In this document: one piece after another, positions 23,691 through 37,187 of the stretch | How the letters are laid out: every line of letters starts with the position of its first letter | Position numbering within the stretch: the first letter of the stretch is position 1 | Origin: Delphinapterus leucas | Taxonomy: Eukaryota; Chordata; Mammalia; Artiodactyla; Monodontidae | DNA: 64,000 nucleotides | Assembly (NCBI RefSeq): GCF_002288925.2 | Contig: NW_022098031.1 | Span: forward strand, 5,699,371 to 5,763,370 | Direction of reading: 5' to 3' | Notes under the pieces: generated by a model | What the model was told of the DNA's origin: nothing | Database searches by the model: none | The model's input: only the letters and a program-made list of their open reading frames with translations | Translations under genes and position numbers: made by a program

Positions 23691-23800
23691 ATATTTATAC
23701 ACCTATACAAGCTTTTTCCATTTTCACAAGAACCCTCTAAAGTAAGTCTTATTATTTCCATTTTACAGATGAGAAAACTAAAGCTTAACGAGCCCTCATA
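23691..23800 (-). mobile_element. MIR SINE fragment
   Basis: 'cattttcacaagaaccctct' and 'ttattatttccattttacag' followed by 'atgagaaaactaaagctta' match the reversed MIR 3' half. Confidence 0.75.
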
Positions 23801-24375
23801 AATTAAAAAATAATCTACACAAAACCCAATTAAATGACGTAACTGAAAGAAGTATAGTATTTTAAGGCTGGAGTGATAGATACAAATTTATTAGAGGACT
23901 TGGGGCATGGCCTGGAAAAGGAAATGCAGGATTTAAAGGAACAAGGATAGGCTCCAGAACTCAGACAATAAATATCTGTGTCTAATCCACCCCCCCAAAA
24001 TAAATAAATAAATGAACGAGGAGGTGTTTCGTTTAGAGAGGAAGCACACCAGTGATTTCTCAGCAGCAAGAACGTATATGGATCATTTAAGGGGCAATGG
24101 AGAGCCTGTGTCAAATGAGAAAATAATGTGTGTGGAATAGCAGATGTAGACATTAGTAGCAGATGTCTACAGTAGTAGACACTGATTTTGTTCATTTTGA
24201 ATTAATAGAAGAGATGAAAATTGGGTGATGAAAGGATTACACAAAATATTGCTTTCCTCATCGAATTCATCCCCTTTCACTTACTATTAATTATAATGCT
24301 TTGTATTCTATTTTGTACTTACCATTTCTTCAAAATTATTGTCTGGATTTTTTCATCTCTTTTTTTCCAAAACAA
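23801..24375. other. No gene recognised
   Basis: No repeat family or coding motif seen. Contains a short (AAAT)n near 23998-24013. Confidence 0.4.
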
Positions 24376-25362
24376 ACAATTTTTATTGAAGCATAGTTGA
24401 TTTACAATGTTGTATTAGTTTCAGATATACAGCAAAGTGATTCAGTTATATATATATATATATATAAATATATATATATGTATGTATATATATATTTTCA
24501 GATTCTTTTCCATTATAGGTTATTACAAGGTATTGAATATAGTTCCCGGTACCATACGATAGGTCCTTGTTGTTTATCTATCTTATATACAGTAGTGTGT
24601 ATCTGTTAATACCAAACTCCTAATTTACTTTTCCCCACACTTCCCCTTTGGTAACTGTAAGTTTGATTGCTATGTCTGTGAGTTTATTTCTGTTTTGTAA
24701 ATAAGTTCATTAGTATCACGTTTTAAAATTCCACATATAAGTGATATCATATGATATTTGTCTTCCTCTAACTTACTTCACTTAGTATGATAATCGCTAG
24801 GTCCATCCATGTTGCTGCAAATGGCATTATTTCATTCTTTTTTATGGCTGAGTAATATTCTATATTCTATTGTATATATATACCACATCTTCTTTATCCA
24901 TTCATCTGTCAATGGACGTTTAAGTTGTTTCCATGTCTTGGCTATTGTAAATAATGCTGCTATGAACATTGGGGTTCATGTTATCTTTTGGAATTAGAGT
25001 TTTTGTCTTCTCTGGATGTATGCCCAGTAGTGAGATTGCTGGGTCGTATGGTAGCTTTAATTTTAGTTTTTTAAGAAACCTCCATACTGTTCTCCATAGT
25101 GGCTGCAACAATTGACATTTCCACCAACAGTGTAGGAGAGCTCCCTTTTCTCCACACCTTCTCCAGCATTTATTATTTACAGACTTTTGGGTGAGGACCA
25201 TTCTGACCAGTGTGAGGTGACAACTTATTGAAGTTTTGATTTGCATTTCTCTAATAATTAGCGATGTTGAGCATCTTTTCATGTTTCTGTTGGCCATCTG
25301 TATGGTTTCTTTGGAGAAATGTCTATTTAAGTCTTCTGCCTATTCTTTGATTTGGCTGTTCA
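24376..25362 (-). mobile_element. L1 3' end, 5'-truncated
   Basis: The reversed L1 3'UTR starts 'tttttattgaagcatagttg' and runs into the ORF2 end ('ggctgagtaatattctatat', 'cccagtagtgagattgctgg', 'caccaacagtgtaggagag'). The C-terminal ORF2 relic is readable on the minus strand at 24920-25297. It has no 5' part and is moderately diverged. No clear target-site duplication was found. Confidence 0.88.
24449..24496. repeat. (TA)n-rich microsatellite
   Basis: Alternating TA with 'atgtatgta' interruptions inside the L1 3'UTR. Confidence 0.85.
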
Positions 25363-26165
25363 TCTTTCTTATTTTATCAGTACACTTTGCATCACTTGAT
25401 CCTTCCTACCAAAATTATTTTGAGTTTTTAATACCATCACCTCCAAGTTCTAATTTCTTATAAGCCCATAAACCCTAATTCAATCTTTAAATGTTTTCAT
25501 TACAGAGAAGCAGTTTAAAGATAAATGTAATAAAGAGGGAAAAAATAAAGGAAAGTTAACTTTCATCTTTTAAAATTATTATTCTTTCTGTAAAATTCCC
25601 TAACTGCTTTCATTTCATCAGTTTGTCCCTCCTAAATTATAGTTGGCAATGGATTCATTGTAAGATTAACTAAGCAAAGCCAAGACTATTAATTTATGAG
25701 TAACATCTATTCATTCTTCATTTATACTGCTGAGTAAAAGGTCATGTTTTTATGCCAAATTAAATGTAACTGTAAAAAGCAGGAAGACATTTTTAGCAAA
25801 ACATTCATAAAACTCTTTGACCTGTGTGGTCAGAGACAGTATAATACTAGGAGCAAAGCCACAAATAAACTAAACCTTAAATTATTAAAAATTTCACGAA
25901 TCAGGATGTTGAAGGAACTGGGAAAGAGTCAAAGTCATTCCTAATTTTTAATTGATATTTTTACCTTGTTACACCCAAGCCTAGAGTAAGTAATATATTT
26001 GAAGTTTTCTGCTGAGTTTATTTTCTGTTGCTACCTTTGAAGATATATTAAAGGAAAAGGAAAACAAAGGCTTTTTACAACTAAAAAAATTACATATCCA
26101 CTCTTTTTATTTTCCTTCATAAATGTCAACTTAAAGAACATTCTTTTGTAATGAATGTGGTTTTG
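25363..26165. other. No gene recognised
   Basis: AT-rich with no recognised repeat. A 66-codon plus frame (25744-25944) has no known motif. Confidence 0.4.
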
Positions 26166-26367
26166 TTTTTTTTTTTTGCGGTACGCGGGCCTCTCACTGT
26201 TGTGGCCTCTCCCTTTGCGGAGCAACAGGCTCCGGACTCTCAGGCTCAGCGGCCATGGCTCACAGGCCCAGCCGCTCCGCGGCATGTGGGATCCTCCTGG
26301 ACCAGGGCACGAACCCGCGTCCACCACATCGGCAGGCGGACTAACCACTGCGCCACCAGAAAAGCCC
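26166..26367 (-). mobile_element. Short CHR-type SINE
   Basis: Reads from the poly-T tail through 'gcggtacgcgggcctctcac' to the tRNA-like head 'cgccaccagaaaagccc' on the plus strand. The head has small changes from the other copies ('agaaaag' for 'agggaag'). No clean target-site duplication was seen. Confidence 0.92.
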
Positions 26368-26854
26368 TACACAAATTATTTTTATTTCATTGACTGTAAC
26401 ATTGGCTGTTTTCACCCTTATTTTTAATTTTGCTTTTAATATAGTGATCAAGGTAAACTGAACTACATTTCATAAAAAAGTAGTTAATAAAAATAAACAT
26501 TATTGCAATTTTATAGCCTAAAACTGTCTATTTCCCAATTTTCAGTATGGAAATGGGATGACATAGTCTTAATATTCTAATATTATGTTTCTATAAAACA
26601 CTTTAGAAATAAAAAATAATAAAATATTATTTTGTTTAAATAATATTTCCTTTTATAGTCACACTTAAATGTAAAATACAGAGATAAATCCTATTATTTG
26701 TACATCCATATTCATATGTATATTTAAAATGAAACTGTGTGATTCATTTCACTATTAATGCTTAGAAATGATATATATCACATTTCCAGATGTGAGAAAA
26801 TACAGAAAAACCTATTTTTAATTTTATAAAATGTCCAGAATAATTTATGAACAT
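26368..26854. other. Very AT-rich stretch, no gene recognised
   Basis: Dominated by A/T with many short homopolymers. Nothing identified. Confidence 0.45.
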
Positions 26855-26871
26855 AGAAATCACAATTATAA
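26855..26871. repeat. Target-site duplication, left copy of plus-strand L1
   Basis: 'agaaatcacaattataa' recurs with one change at 30208-30224. Confidence 0.9.
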
Positions 26872-29800
26872 TGATGATTAAAAACCTATGGGATGCAGCA
26901 AAAGCAGTTCTAAGAGGGAAGTTTATAGCAATACAATCCTACCTCAAGAAACAAGAAACATCTCAAATAAACAACCTAACCTTACACCTAAAGCAATTAG
27001 AGAAAGAAGAAAAAAAAAACCCTAAAGTTAGCAGAAGGAAAGAAATCATAAAGATCAGGTCAGAAATAAATGAAAAGGAAATGAAGGAAACTGTAGCAAA
27101 GATCAGTAAAACTAAAAGCTGGTTCTTTGAGAAGATAAACAAAATTGATAAACCATTAGCCAGACTCATCAAGAAAAAGAGAAGACTCAAATCAACAGAA
27201 TTAGAAATGAAAAAGGAGAAGTAACAACTGACACTGCAGAAATACAAAGAATCATGAGGGATTACTACAAGCAACTATATGCCAATAAAATGGACAACCT
27301 TGAAGAAATACACAATTTCATAGAAAAGGACAACCTTCTGAGACTGAATCAGGAAAAAACAGAAAATATAAACAGACCAATTACAAGCACTGAAATTGAA
27401 ACTGTGATTAAAAGTCTTCCAACAAACAAAAGTCCAGGACCAGATGGCTGCACAGGTGAATTCTATCAAACATTTAGAGAAGAGCTAACGCCTATCCTTC
27501 CCAAACTCTTCCATAATATAGCACAGGGAGGAACACTCCCAGACGCATTCTACGAGGCCACCATCACCCTGATACCAAAACCAGACAAGGATGTCACAAA
27601 AAAAGAAAACTACAGGCAGATATCACTGATGAACTCAGATGCAAAAATCCTAAACAAAATACTAGGAAACAGAATCCAACAGCACATTAAAAGGATCATA
27701 CACCATGATCAAATGGCGTTTATCCCAGGGATGCAAGGATTCTTCAATGTATGCAAATCAATCAGTGTGATACACCATATTAACAAATTGAAGGAGAAAA
27801 CCCATATGATTATCTCAATAGATGCAGAAAAAGCTTTCAACAAAATTCAACACCCATTTATAATAAAAACTCTCCAGAAAGGAGGCATAGAGGGAACTTA
27901 CCTCAACATAATAAAGGCCATATATGACAAACCCACAGCCAACATCGTTCTCAATGGTGAAAAACTGAAACCATTTCCAGTAAGGTCAGGAGCAAGACTA
28001 GGTTGCCCACTCTCACCACTATTATTCAACATAGTTTTAGCTCCCCAAGTTTTAGCTACAGCACTCAGAGAAGGAAAAGAAATAAAAGGAATCCAAACAG
28101 GAAAATAAGAAGTAAAGCTGTCACTGTTTGCAGATGACATGATACTATACCTAGAGAATCCTAAAGATACTACCAGGAAACTGCTAGAGCTAATCAATGA
28201 ATTTGGCAGAGTAGCAGGATGCAAAATTAATGCACAGAAATCTCTTGCATCCCTATATGCTAACGATGAAAAATCTGAAAGAGAAATTAAGGAAACACTC
28301 CCATTTATCATTGCAACAAAAAGAATAAAATACCTAGGAATAAACCTACCTAAGGAGAGAAAAACCTGTATGCAGAAAACTGTAAGACACTGATAAAAGA
28401 AATTAAAGGTGATACAAACAGATGGAGAGATATACCATGCTGTTGGATTGGAAGAATCAATATTGTGAAAATGACTATACTACCCAAAGCAATCTACAGA
28501 TTCAATACAATCCCTATCAAACTACCAATGGCATTTTTCACAGAAGTAGAACAAAAAATTTCACAGTTTGTATGGAAACACAAAAGACCCCGAATAGCCA
28601 AATCACTCTTGAGAAAGAAAAACGGAGCTGGAGGAATCAGGCTCCCTGACTTCAAACTATATTACAAAACTGCAGTAATCAAGACAATATGGTACTGGCA
28701 CAAAAACAGAAATATAGATCAATGGAACAGGATAGAAAGCCCAGAGATAAACCCATGCACATATGGTGACCTTATCTTTGATAAAGGAGCCAAGAGAATA
28801 CAGTGGAGAAAAGACAGCCTCTTCAAAAAGTGATGCTGGGAAAACTGGACAGGTACATGTAAAAGAATGAAATTAGAACACTCCCTATCACCATACACAA
28901 AAATAAACTCAAAATGGATTAAAGACCTACATATAAGGCCAGACACTATCAAACTCTTAGAGGAAAACATAGGCAGGACACTCTATGACATAAATCACAG
29001 CAGGATCCTTTTTGACCCACCTCCTAGAGAAATGGAAATAAAAACAAAAATAAACAAATGGGACCTAATGAAACTTCAAAGCTTTTGCACAGCAAAGGAA
29101 ACTATAAACAAGATGAAAAGACAACCCTATGAATGGGAGAAAATGTTTGCAAATGAAGCAACTGACAAAGGATTAATCTCCAAAATATACAAGCAGCTCA
29201 TGCAGCTCAATATCAAAAAAACAAACCACCCAATCCAAAAATGGGCAAAAGACCTAAATCGACATTTCTCCAGTACATATTGCCAACACACACATGAAAA
29301 GATGCTCAACATCACTAATCACTAGAGAAATGCAAATCAAAACTACAATGAGGTATCACCTCACAGCAGTTTGAATGGCCATTATCAAAAAATCTACAAA
29401 CAACAAATGCTGGAGAGGGTGTAGAGAAAAGGGAACCCTCTTGCACTGTTAGTGGGAATGTAAATTGATACAGCCACTATGGAGAAGAGTATGGAGGTTC
29501 CTTAAAAAACTAAAAATAGAACTACCATATGACCCAGCAATCCCACTACTGGGCATGTACCCTGAGAAATCCATAATTCAAAAAGAGTCATGTACCACAA
29601 TGTTCATTGCAGCACTATTTACCATAGCCAGGATATGGAAGCAACCTAAGTGTCCATCAACAGATGAATGGAAAAAGAAGATGTGGTACATATATACAAT
29701 GGAATATTACTCAGCCCAAAAAGAAACAAAATTGTGTTATTTGTAGTGAGGTGGATGGACCTAGAGTCTGTCATACAGAGTGAAGTAAGTCAGAAAGAGA

Positions 29801-30207
29801 AAAACAAATGCCATACGCTAACACATATATATGGAATCTAAAATAAAAAATGGTTCCAATGATCCTAGGGGCAGGAAAGGAATAAAGACAGACGTAGATA
29901 ATGGACTTGAGGACACAGGGAGGGGGAAAGGGTAAGCTGGGACGAAGTGAGAGAGTAACATTGACTTATATACACTGCCAAATGTAAAATACATAGCTAG
30001 TGGGAAGCAGCCGCATAGTACAGGGAGATCAGCTCGGTGTTTTGTGACCACCTAGAGGGGTGGGATAGGGAGGGTGGGAGGGAGACGCAAGAGGGAGTGG
30101 ATATGGGGATATAGGTGTGCGTATAGCTGATTCACTTTGTTATACAGCGGAAACTAACATAACATTGTAAAGCAATTACACTCCGAAAAAGATGTTAAAA
30201 AAAAAAA
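26872..30207 (+). mobile_element. 5'-truncated L1 LINE, about 3.3 kb
   Basis: The element starts within ORF2, close to 'aacctatgggatgcagcaaaag', and ends with its 3'UTR and poly-A (30195-30208). A 17-bp duplication with one mismatch flanks it. It is the same kind of L1 as the full-length copy at 9066-16348, in the opposite orientation. The 3'UTR runs from about 29747 and includes the purine-rich 'gggagggtgggagggagacg' block. Confidence 0.94.
26880..29746 (+). pseudogene. L1 ORF2 pseudogene, reverse transcriptase to C-terminus
   Basis: Open pieces at 26880-27224, 27254-28108, 28139-28393, 28465-28833, 28867-29325 and 29465-29746 add up to most of ORF2 after the endonuclease. Reverse transcriptase motifs are well kept: '[13 protein letters not shown]', '[10 protein letters not shown]', '[10 protein letters not shown]', '[10 protein letters not shown]' (the first catalytic Asp), and FADD at 28127-28138. 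A TAA at 28106, just before FADD, breaks the active site from the fingers/palm part. The endonuclease domain is absent because the copy is truncated. The copy is inactive. Confidence 0.9.
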
Positions 30208-30224
30208 AGAAATCACAGTTATAA
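30208..30224. repeat. Target-site duplication, right copy of plus-strand L1
   Basis: 'agaaatcacagttataa' follows the poly-A tail and matches 26855-26871 in 16 of 17 bases. Confidence 0.9.
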
Positions 30225-31034
30225 CAACCAGTTGATTAAAGTGTGAAACAGTTATCCATGTTGTTTATTTCCTTTCATATATGTAAAAGTAGTTGCTCTT
30301 TACTTTTTCAGGGTATATAAGCTTATGATACAAAAGAAGATTCTCTCTGCAAGAAGGCAAGAATACTTGCTTTATAATGAAGGAGATTTACATTTTATGG
30401 AGAACAGTGGAGGAAAAAGTGTATATCAATAAATAATATCAAATAAAGCAGAAAAATGAAGAGAATTAAGCACATATTTAATGCACCGTCAAAAGAGCTA
30501 CATATTTCTCTTATTTAAAATTTGCCTCTCATATCACATTAGGAAACTCAATACCTTTTGTGGATTCAACTCTAAATTTCAAGAAGGACTTTTTCCCATC
30601 ACTTTGTCGAGGGAAAAATGATGAGCTCAATTGAAAGTCGGTAATAATATGAAATTGTATTTCTGAATAGGAAATAAGCATATGACACACATTTGCATCC
30701 TGGTTTCTTTTGTTATAAAATATGAAAACATTAAAATGAGATACAAGATAAATTAGAAACTGGTTTGAAGGAACTAATCCTTCCAGTTTCACTGTGTTGC
30801 CCAATAATTAAGCATATCCAATAGTTGTCAGAAACATGTAAAGTAAAATAATTCAAAATATTAAATTTCATTTCATGGGAGCTCTCTCTTCAAATTGAAG
30901 GGATTATCAGGCTTTCTTCTTGTACACTAACAGAAAAATACTTTCTCTACTGAACTCAATCTGTGAACTAAATGAGCACAAAGCAAATAAGGAAGGCTTG
31001 AATGCTTGAATCGTGGAAATCATCAACTTTTAAA
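30225..31034. other. No gene recognised
   Basis: AT-rich. A 91-codon minus-strand frame (30529-30804) carries no familiar motif. Confidence 0.4.
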
Positions 31035-31325
31035 GCTATCCATTCTAACAAGTACGAAGTAATATCTCATTTTGGTTTTGAATTTCTTTATTGATTAGTG
31101 ATGTTAAGTGTCTTTTTATATACCATTTGGCCATTTGTATGTCTTCTTTGGAGAAATATCTATGCAAGTCCTTACTCATTTTTTAATTGGGGTTTAAAAC
31201 ATTATTGATTTGTAGGAATTTCTTATCTATTTTGCACGTTAACTCTTTATCAGATATAGAGTTTGCAAGTATTTTCTCCCATTCAGTAGATTATGTTTTC
31301 ACTTTGTTGATTGTTTCATCACTAT
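31035..31325 (-). mobile_element. Old L1 (L1M-type) ORF2/3' fragment
   Basis: Reversed L1 text: 'ttgattagtgatgttaagtg', 'tgtcttctttggagaaatat', 'aactctttatcagatataga', 'tattttctcccattcagtag'. Confidence 0.8.
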
Positions 31326-31479
31326 CATGTATTCCACACCCAACCTTTATTTCTCTGTATTAGAGAGTGACTCTGCCTCCCATCATACCAAGAAAATAGG
31401 CGTTGTCAGGAAAGATTTCATTCAATCATTTCCTTTTCCAACTCCAGATTCATTTGAATGATAATAATAATAGCCATTT

Positions 31480-31665
31480 TCTGAAAATTTGTCTTGTGCC
31501 ATGCACTCTACTAATTCTGAATTTCTTAACCCATGCTTCAGTTTCCTCATCTGTAAAATGGAAATACAGTAGAACCTTGCTCATGGGTTTTTGTGAGTTA
31601 AGTAATTTAAAAGCATAAATATTAGTGCATGGCATGTAATAAATATTGAATACATTTAGCTGTTT
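31480..31665 (+). mobile_element. MIR SINE 3' half
   Basis: 'tcagtttcctcatctgtaaa' and 'atggaaatacagtag' followed by 'tggcatgtaataaatattga' match MIR in sense. Confidence 0.75.
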
Positions 31666-31689
31666 ATTACAAACATCATTATTATCATC

Positions 31690-32728
31690 AGTCTCCGTGC
31701 ATTTGCTCTAACCATAAAATTGGGCATCATACTTAATGCTTCCCTTCCTCTCTACGTGCATTCAATTTATTACTGTTTTCTCTTGATTCTAGCTACTAAA
31801 TTTATCTTGTTATCCCCACTGTGACTTTCCAAGTTTACAATCATCTCTCAGATACTTGTATAATTTAGAATATTATAATTGCCTCTTAATATGTCTCCCT
31901 ACCTGCAGACCTTTCACTTTCTAATCCAGTCTTCATAAGGCATGAGAAGGACCTTATGAAAAAAAAATCAAAGATTAATTTGATCAAGTTACTTTCCTAT
32001 TTAAACTTATTAATGAGTCTTCATGGGAGTAGATATAAAATTCAAACCCCTGAACTTGATTTAAATCCTTGATGCTCAACGTGGGCCAGCAAATGGACCA
32101 GCAGTGTTAGCATTACTTGTAAACTTATTAGATATTAGGGCCCCACTCCAAAACTACTGACTCAGAATTTAGGTTTTAACAAGATCCCAGATGATTTCTA
32201 TGCACATCAATTTTTAAGTACTGACTGACATAGTCTTTTAATCTAGCTTCTGCCTACCATTCCAACTTCATTTTTTCCAATTCTATGCTTTGACACACTG
32301 TGATGCAGCCCTAATGATTTTTTAAATTATTGTATTTAATATGTATTTAACCAACTCTGTCTTCTAGGCCTCTGCATATACTGTTTGGTTTGTCTGCAGC
32401 AGTATACTTACCTTCATAACAATGCATCTTTTCCAAAGTCAAACTCTTTTATTCAAGTCTCTTTTTCTCTTGCTGGTCATTCAAGAGTGCTGTTCTGACC
32501 GCTATCATATGTTATATACCCCACCCTTTTGCTTCCATAACACATTGTACTCTCCCATCCTAGCTCTAAACATAATCTCATTGTAATTCTTTTGTCCCAA
32601 TTACAGTAAGATTATAAAATAAATCAGTGCAAATATCCTTACTACTTTCCTCCCATGTTATTTTCAATGCCTAGCAGAGTGACAGTACATGACAGATGAT
32701 CAATAAATATTTGTTGAACAAATGACAA
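31690..32728 (+). mobile_element. L2 LINE 3' region, split by a MER5-type insertion
   Basis: The order fits L2: 'gcctcttaatatgtctccct', 'ctttctaatccagtcttcat', 'aaattcaaacccctgaactt', then after the insertion 'aatctagcttctgcctacca', 'ggcctctgcatatactgttt', 'tattcaagtctctttttctc', and the end 'gatcaataaatatttgttga'. It is one of the longest old repeats in the window. Confidence 0.8.
32051..32225. mobile_element. MER5A-like nonautonomous hAT element
   Basis: 'agcagtgttagcattacttg', 'ggccccactccaaaactact', 'gactcagaatttaggtttta' and 'agatgatttctatgcacatc' match the MER5A pattern. It lies inside the L2, so it moved in later. Confidence 0.7.
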
Positions 32729-32950
32729 ATGACAATATTGAGACTTAAAGTGTCTGAATAATTTATCCTATTACATAGTTTACAACTAGGGAATATTAAA
32801 GTCTAACCACATTCTCAACACATAATTTTCCTCCCTCATGTCTCTAGATGTTTCCTTCTTGAAATAGTAAACCCTTTAGCTTTTTCTTGATTTTAAGCCT
32901 ATCAGATTGGACATGTGTGTAACCAATTATTTGGTCTCTCTTATACTTTT

Positions 32951-33148
32951 TTTTTTTGCGGTACGCGGGCCTCTCACTGCTGTGGCCTCTCCCGTTGCAG
33001 AGCACAGGCTCCGGACGCGCAGGCTCAGCGGCCATGGCTCATGGGCCCAGCCGCTCCGTGGCATGTGGGATCCTCCCGGACCGGGGCACGAACCCATGTC
33101 CCCTGCATCGGCAGGCGGACTCTCAACCACTGCGCCACCAGGGAAGCC
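32951..33148 (-). mobile_element. Short CHR-type SINE with 13-bp duplication
   Basis: Poly-T, 'gcggtacgcgggcctctcac' and the head 'gcgccaccagggaagcc' are all intact. The flanks 'ctcttatactttt' (32938-32950) and 'ctcttacactttt' (33149-33161) match in 12 of 13 bases, and the right copy is followed by AA, the expected nick context. Frames over this SINE are not genes. Confidence 0.95.
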
Positions 33149-33161
33149 CTCTTACACTTTT

Positions 33162-34214
33162 AATGTTTTCAAATCCAGCTGATCCTTCTCCTCGTGCTAT
33201 AAATACACATATATTTCTCCCATTTAAAAATAAAACAATAAGAACAACAATAATTTTTTTCTTGGATAAAGGTTTCTCAAAGATGTTCAGTGTATGATTG
33301 TGGCCAGATGATGTCAAAATTTGGTCTAGAAAACAAATAAGGAAGTTCTACCACCATATACATTACAGATCATTACAACATATATAGCTCTTATGGAGAG
33401 TCACAATTATTATTTTTTAAATATCTGGTAGAAGATCTGAGGCCACGGTTGGAAGCAGAAAGAAACCTTTCTAGTATCCTGGAAAAAGATGATTGTGACA
33501 TTGTTTAGTGCTATCACAATGGAACTAGAAAAGTGGTCAAGTTGTAGACATTTTTGATAATAGAGCTGAGAGAGCTTTCTGATCAGAGGTAGTTACAAGC
33601 TGAGTCTTGGGCTTCTTATGACTACTGTGAACAAAGATAAAGATGTGGTTAATTCTGATAATTTTCTATGAAAATTGTTGGAATATTATGTGTTAGTGTA
33701 GGGAATACTGGAAAAGAAGTGTGAGACATTAACATCATAAAATATTTGTTTAAATAATTGATTTCTACAGGAAGCTTTCAAAAAGGTATATTGAATAATA
33801 TATTTTATTATTGTTTACATTATAATTGTAAGATATATTGAAAATCACAGGTATCCAAGTAGCTATTCAATGATCAAACAAAAATAAGCATAAGTATATA
33901 GCATTTATAGGGAGGAATAGCTGAATCAGGAATTATAACACAAAAGATATAATCTTAGAAAAATTTTTTAATGTCTCAATATAGTGATTTGCTTCTAGAT
34001 CATTGCTTGAAAAATATTGCTCATACATTTAGTTTTTTTCAAGCATTTGGAGAAATTGTAGGTGGAAACAATAGATTCTCCAGCTTTCCGAGTGATGGGG
34101 AAAAAAAGAATACAAACAAAAGTAAAACAGAGAAGCGTGTTCGACACATACTCCTACATAGATCTCTTAGGCATATTTGCTTACTTGATATTCAAATGTA
34201 TATGCTAGAATGAA
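33162..34214. other. No gene recognised
   Basis: AT-rich and unassigned. An 80-codon plus frame (33971-34213) has no known motif. Confidence 0.4.
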
Positions 34215-34540
34215 AAAACTATGTCATTCACTTATTCTTTCATTTATTTAATGAACTTATATCTGGCAGTTACTCTGTGTTGGCAAATATGGCAGCACTG
34301 ATATTACAGAGGTTAAGATACGAAGGGAGAGCACCATTTAAGCAGATTAGGGAAATACAACACTGAATATTCTAATAGTGTTGATGAACATAGCCGTGAA
34401 AACACAGAAGAGATTGTGTTTCATCTTGCCTGAAGATGCTGGAGAGACTTTACGAAAGGAAGAGTTGTAAGGTGCCTCTTGAAGAAGGAGGGGTTCTGCA
34501 GCTCTAAACAGAGAGAAGAACGTGTGCAAAATAGGGATTA
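34215..34540 (-). mobile_element. L2 LINE fragment
   Basis: 'ttcatttatttaatgaactt', 'tggcagttactctgtgttgg', 'ggcagcactgatattacaga', 'tgcctcttgaagaagga' and 'gagaagaacgtgtgcaaaat' follow the reversed L2 3' part. Confidence 0.6.
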
Positions 34541-37187
34541 GTTATTTAATTTATTTTTTGTCATCCTGGGATACTTCTAATTTCACAGTATGTAGGTTTT
34601 TTCCTCGGAATTCATTAATTATTTGCTCTGCACATGTGGAAAGAGCTTTATTAATAAAATTGATTTTACTTACAAAAGAAAAAAAAAAAGGCCATTGTTG
34701 ATTTGGGCATGAAAAAAGTCCAGATAAACTATGGCTCAGGGACCAAGATGCCATAGGGCAGGAAAGGCAAACCTGAGTACTTTTGATGTGATGAGACAGA
34801 AGTCTGTGTTTTAATCTGTAGGTCATTAGGAGTCAAGAAAGTTATTTAGGTAAACTATACTTGTGATTTTGAAATAATTCTGTCATCTGTGTGTTCTGGA
34901 ATGAGTGGGTTAACTGGTGGCCAGAGGGGGTTAGTGAAAGTTATAGTTTGTTGTCTCATGTGGGGTTTAGGAGGTTAAAAAGATAGCATTTACAGTGAGA
35001 GGAAGAGAGTGAGTTATCTGTCAGAAAACTGAACAGTCCTTGTTAGGGTAAGGGATCCAGCTCATTCCTCCAGCTACCAGTAGTATGAATGATGATGGCT
35101 CATAGCTTTCCATTGACAAGAGGAGCTACTTCACTAGAAGTTATGCACCCTCAGTGGGGGCACACTAAGCAGCCCACATCCAGTGACTGGTCTATTTAGG
35201 GCTACAAAGACCCAGTTCTCTTGCCTCAATTCAGAACAATTTAGAATGGCCATCCCAGCTCTAGATCTCCTTGTGGAATTGTCTGAAGCCTGTTACAACT
35301 TCATTGTAGTCCAACTTCTGTCTCCAACCTACCCTAGTTCCTTCCTTCTCTTACAGGTGTTGATCTTAAGAGCATTCCCCAAAAACCACCTGCATAAAAA
35401 ATAACTGACTCCTGAAGAACTAAACGTAAGACATATGTTAGATGCCATAAATACAGGAATATGGGGTGGAGATTAGACATATATAGAATCACTCATAGGG
35501 ACATTATTAAAAATGAGATTGGCTATTGGAAAAGAGGGTCTCATGCTTGTCTCTTCCTTTGAAATATGAAAAATTCCCTTGGTCTGTATTCTTTTTTGTG
35601 TGCATCTTTTGAGCACTTTTGTATTCTTTCAGCAAATATTTACTAAGTTTTCTGTGTAATTTGCACTTGTGAAAAAATGACTTTGGGAAAAGTAAAAAGA
35701 ATGTATTGGAGGAGAACAAGATTGGAGGTAGAAAGTCCAAGTAAAAGGCACATTTAATATTCCAGGTGACCTACATAGGGCAAAAGCAAGGTGATCAGTA
35801 TGGGGATTGAGATGGGAAGGCACATTTAAGTTATAATTAGGAGCAAAGAAGTTATAAAACTTTGAGCAATTTATGAAACAAATCGTGGATATAACTGGAT
35901 TGATTGTGAATCCCAGTACTCTATCCTGGCCCTTAGGTTGCATCTTGTTATCACTGAACAAATAAAGATGAAACTAGAAAATATAGTTTGGTGGAGGAGA
36001 GGGAAGGTAAGTAGTTCAAATCTGGACAACCAAAGCCATTAGAATGTATGAGATCCGCAAAGAGGAGAATCGATAGTGAAAGAAAAAACGGCTGATGAGA
36101 GGGTAGGGCAGAGTAAGGCAAAAAAGACTTGTGAATGAGATTGCAAAGAAACTAGGGGGAGAACCAGGTGAGGATGGGATGATGATATTCTGGATTCCAG
36201 GGGTTGAGATAGATTTTAAAGAAAGGATCATAACACTATTGAAAGCTATAGTCAAATGCGAAGAGGATATAAAAAATGACTTTGGATTTAGAAATCAGAG
36301 CATTATTGCAAGACTTAACTAGTGCAGTTTTATTGGAATAATGAGGTAATAGTAAAAGTTTAAGCATTGTGGACTGACAAATGGGAGGAGGTGATGTAGG
36401 AATATGATGAGTTTAGACTATTCTTTTGGTCATCTTAGAAGTGAAAGAAAGAAGAAATAATAGATGGAGAGAAACTCAAAGGTAAAGCTTTAACTTTCTA
36501 TTTTATTATATTTTAATTTTTAAGTGCAAAAACACTTATGCGTATTTCTAAGCAGAGGGGAAGAAACCAGCAGTGGAGAGAAAGACTGTCAATATACAGC
36601 AAAATAACTTATGGCTGATGGCTGGAGAAAATTCCCAAGGTCAATAAAGGGTAATGAACATAGCATGCAGAGTAGAGGTGTCATACTTTAGTTGTAACTA
36701 GTTTGTTTCTTCCAAGACAAGAGGGAAAGAATTATTGGTATACAAAAGTTTGTAGGCTGAATAGGTGGAAGCAGCTGGTGATGGACACACCTGATGGCAT
36801 CCATCTTTCATGTAAAATAGAAAGGAAGTTTTTATGCTGAAGGAGAAGTGTTAGAAAGCTAGAAGGGGATATGGAAAATTTTGAGTACTGGCTCTGAGTA
36901 ATGTGAATGATTGTGAATGGCTAAAAATGGATGCAGCACTAAGAATCACTGAGAAGTCATATATATTTATGAACCATAATTTTGAAGAGTTACCAAACTG
37001 CACAGTTGAATGATTTTGGCCAGTTATTTTGTGCAAAAAATAAATGAAGTATTCAAGCAATGAACAGGATTATTTGGACATCTGAGATGGAAATGCTTGC
37101 CTTCATCTTTTAGGCTAGTGCATTGGCCCAGCATTGGTTTTCACATACTCTGACCATTACTTTGGGTGATTCAAGAGAAAATCCAAT

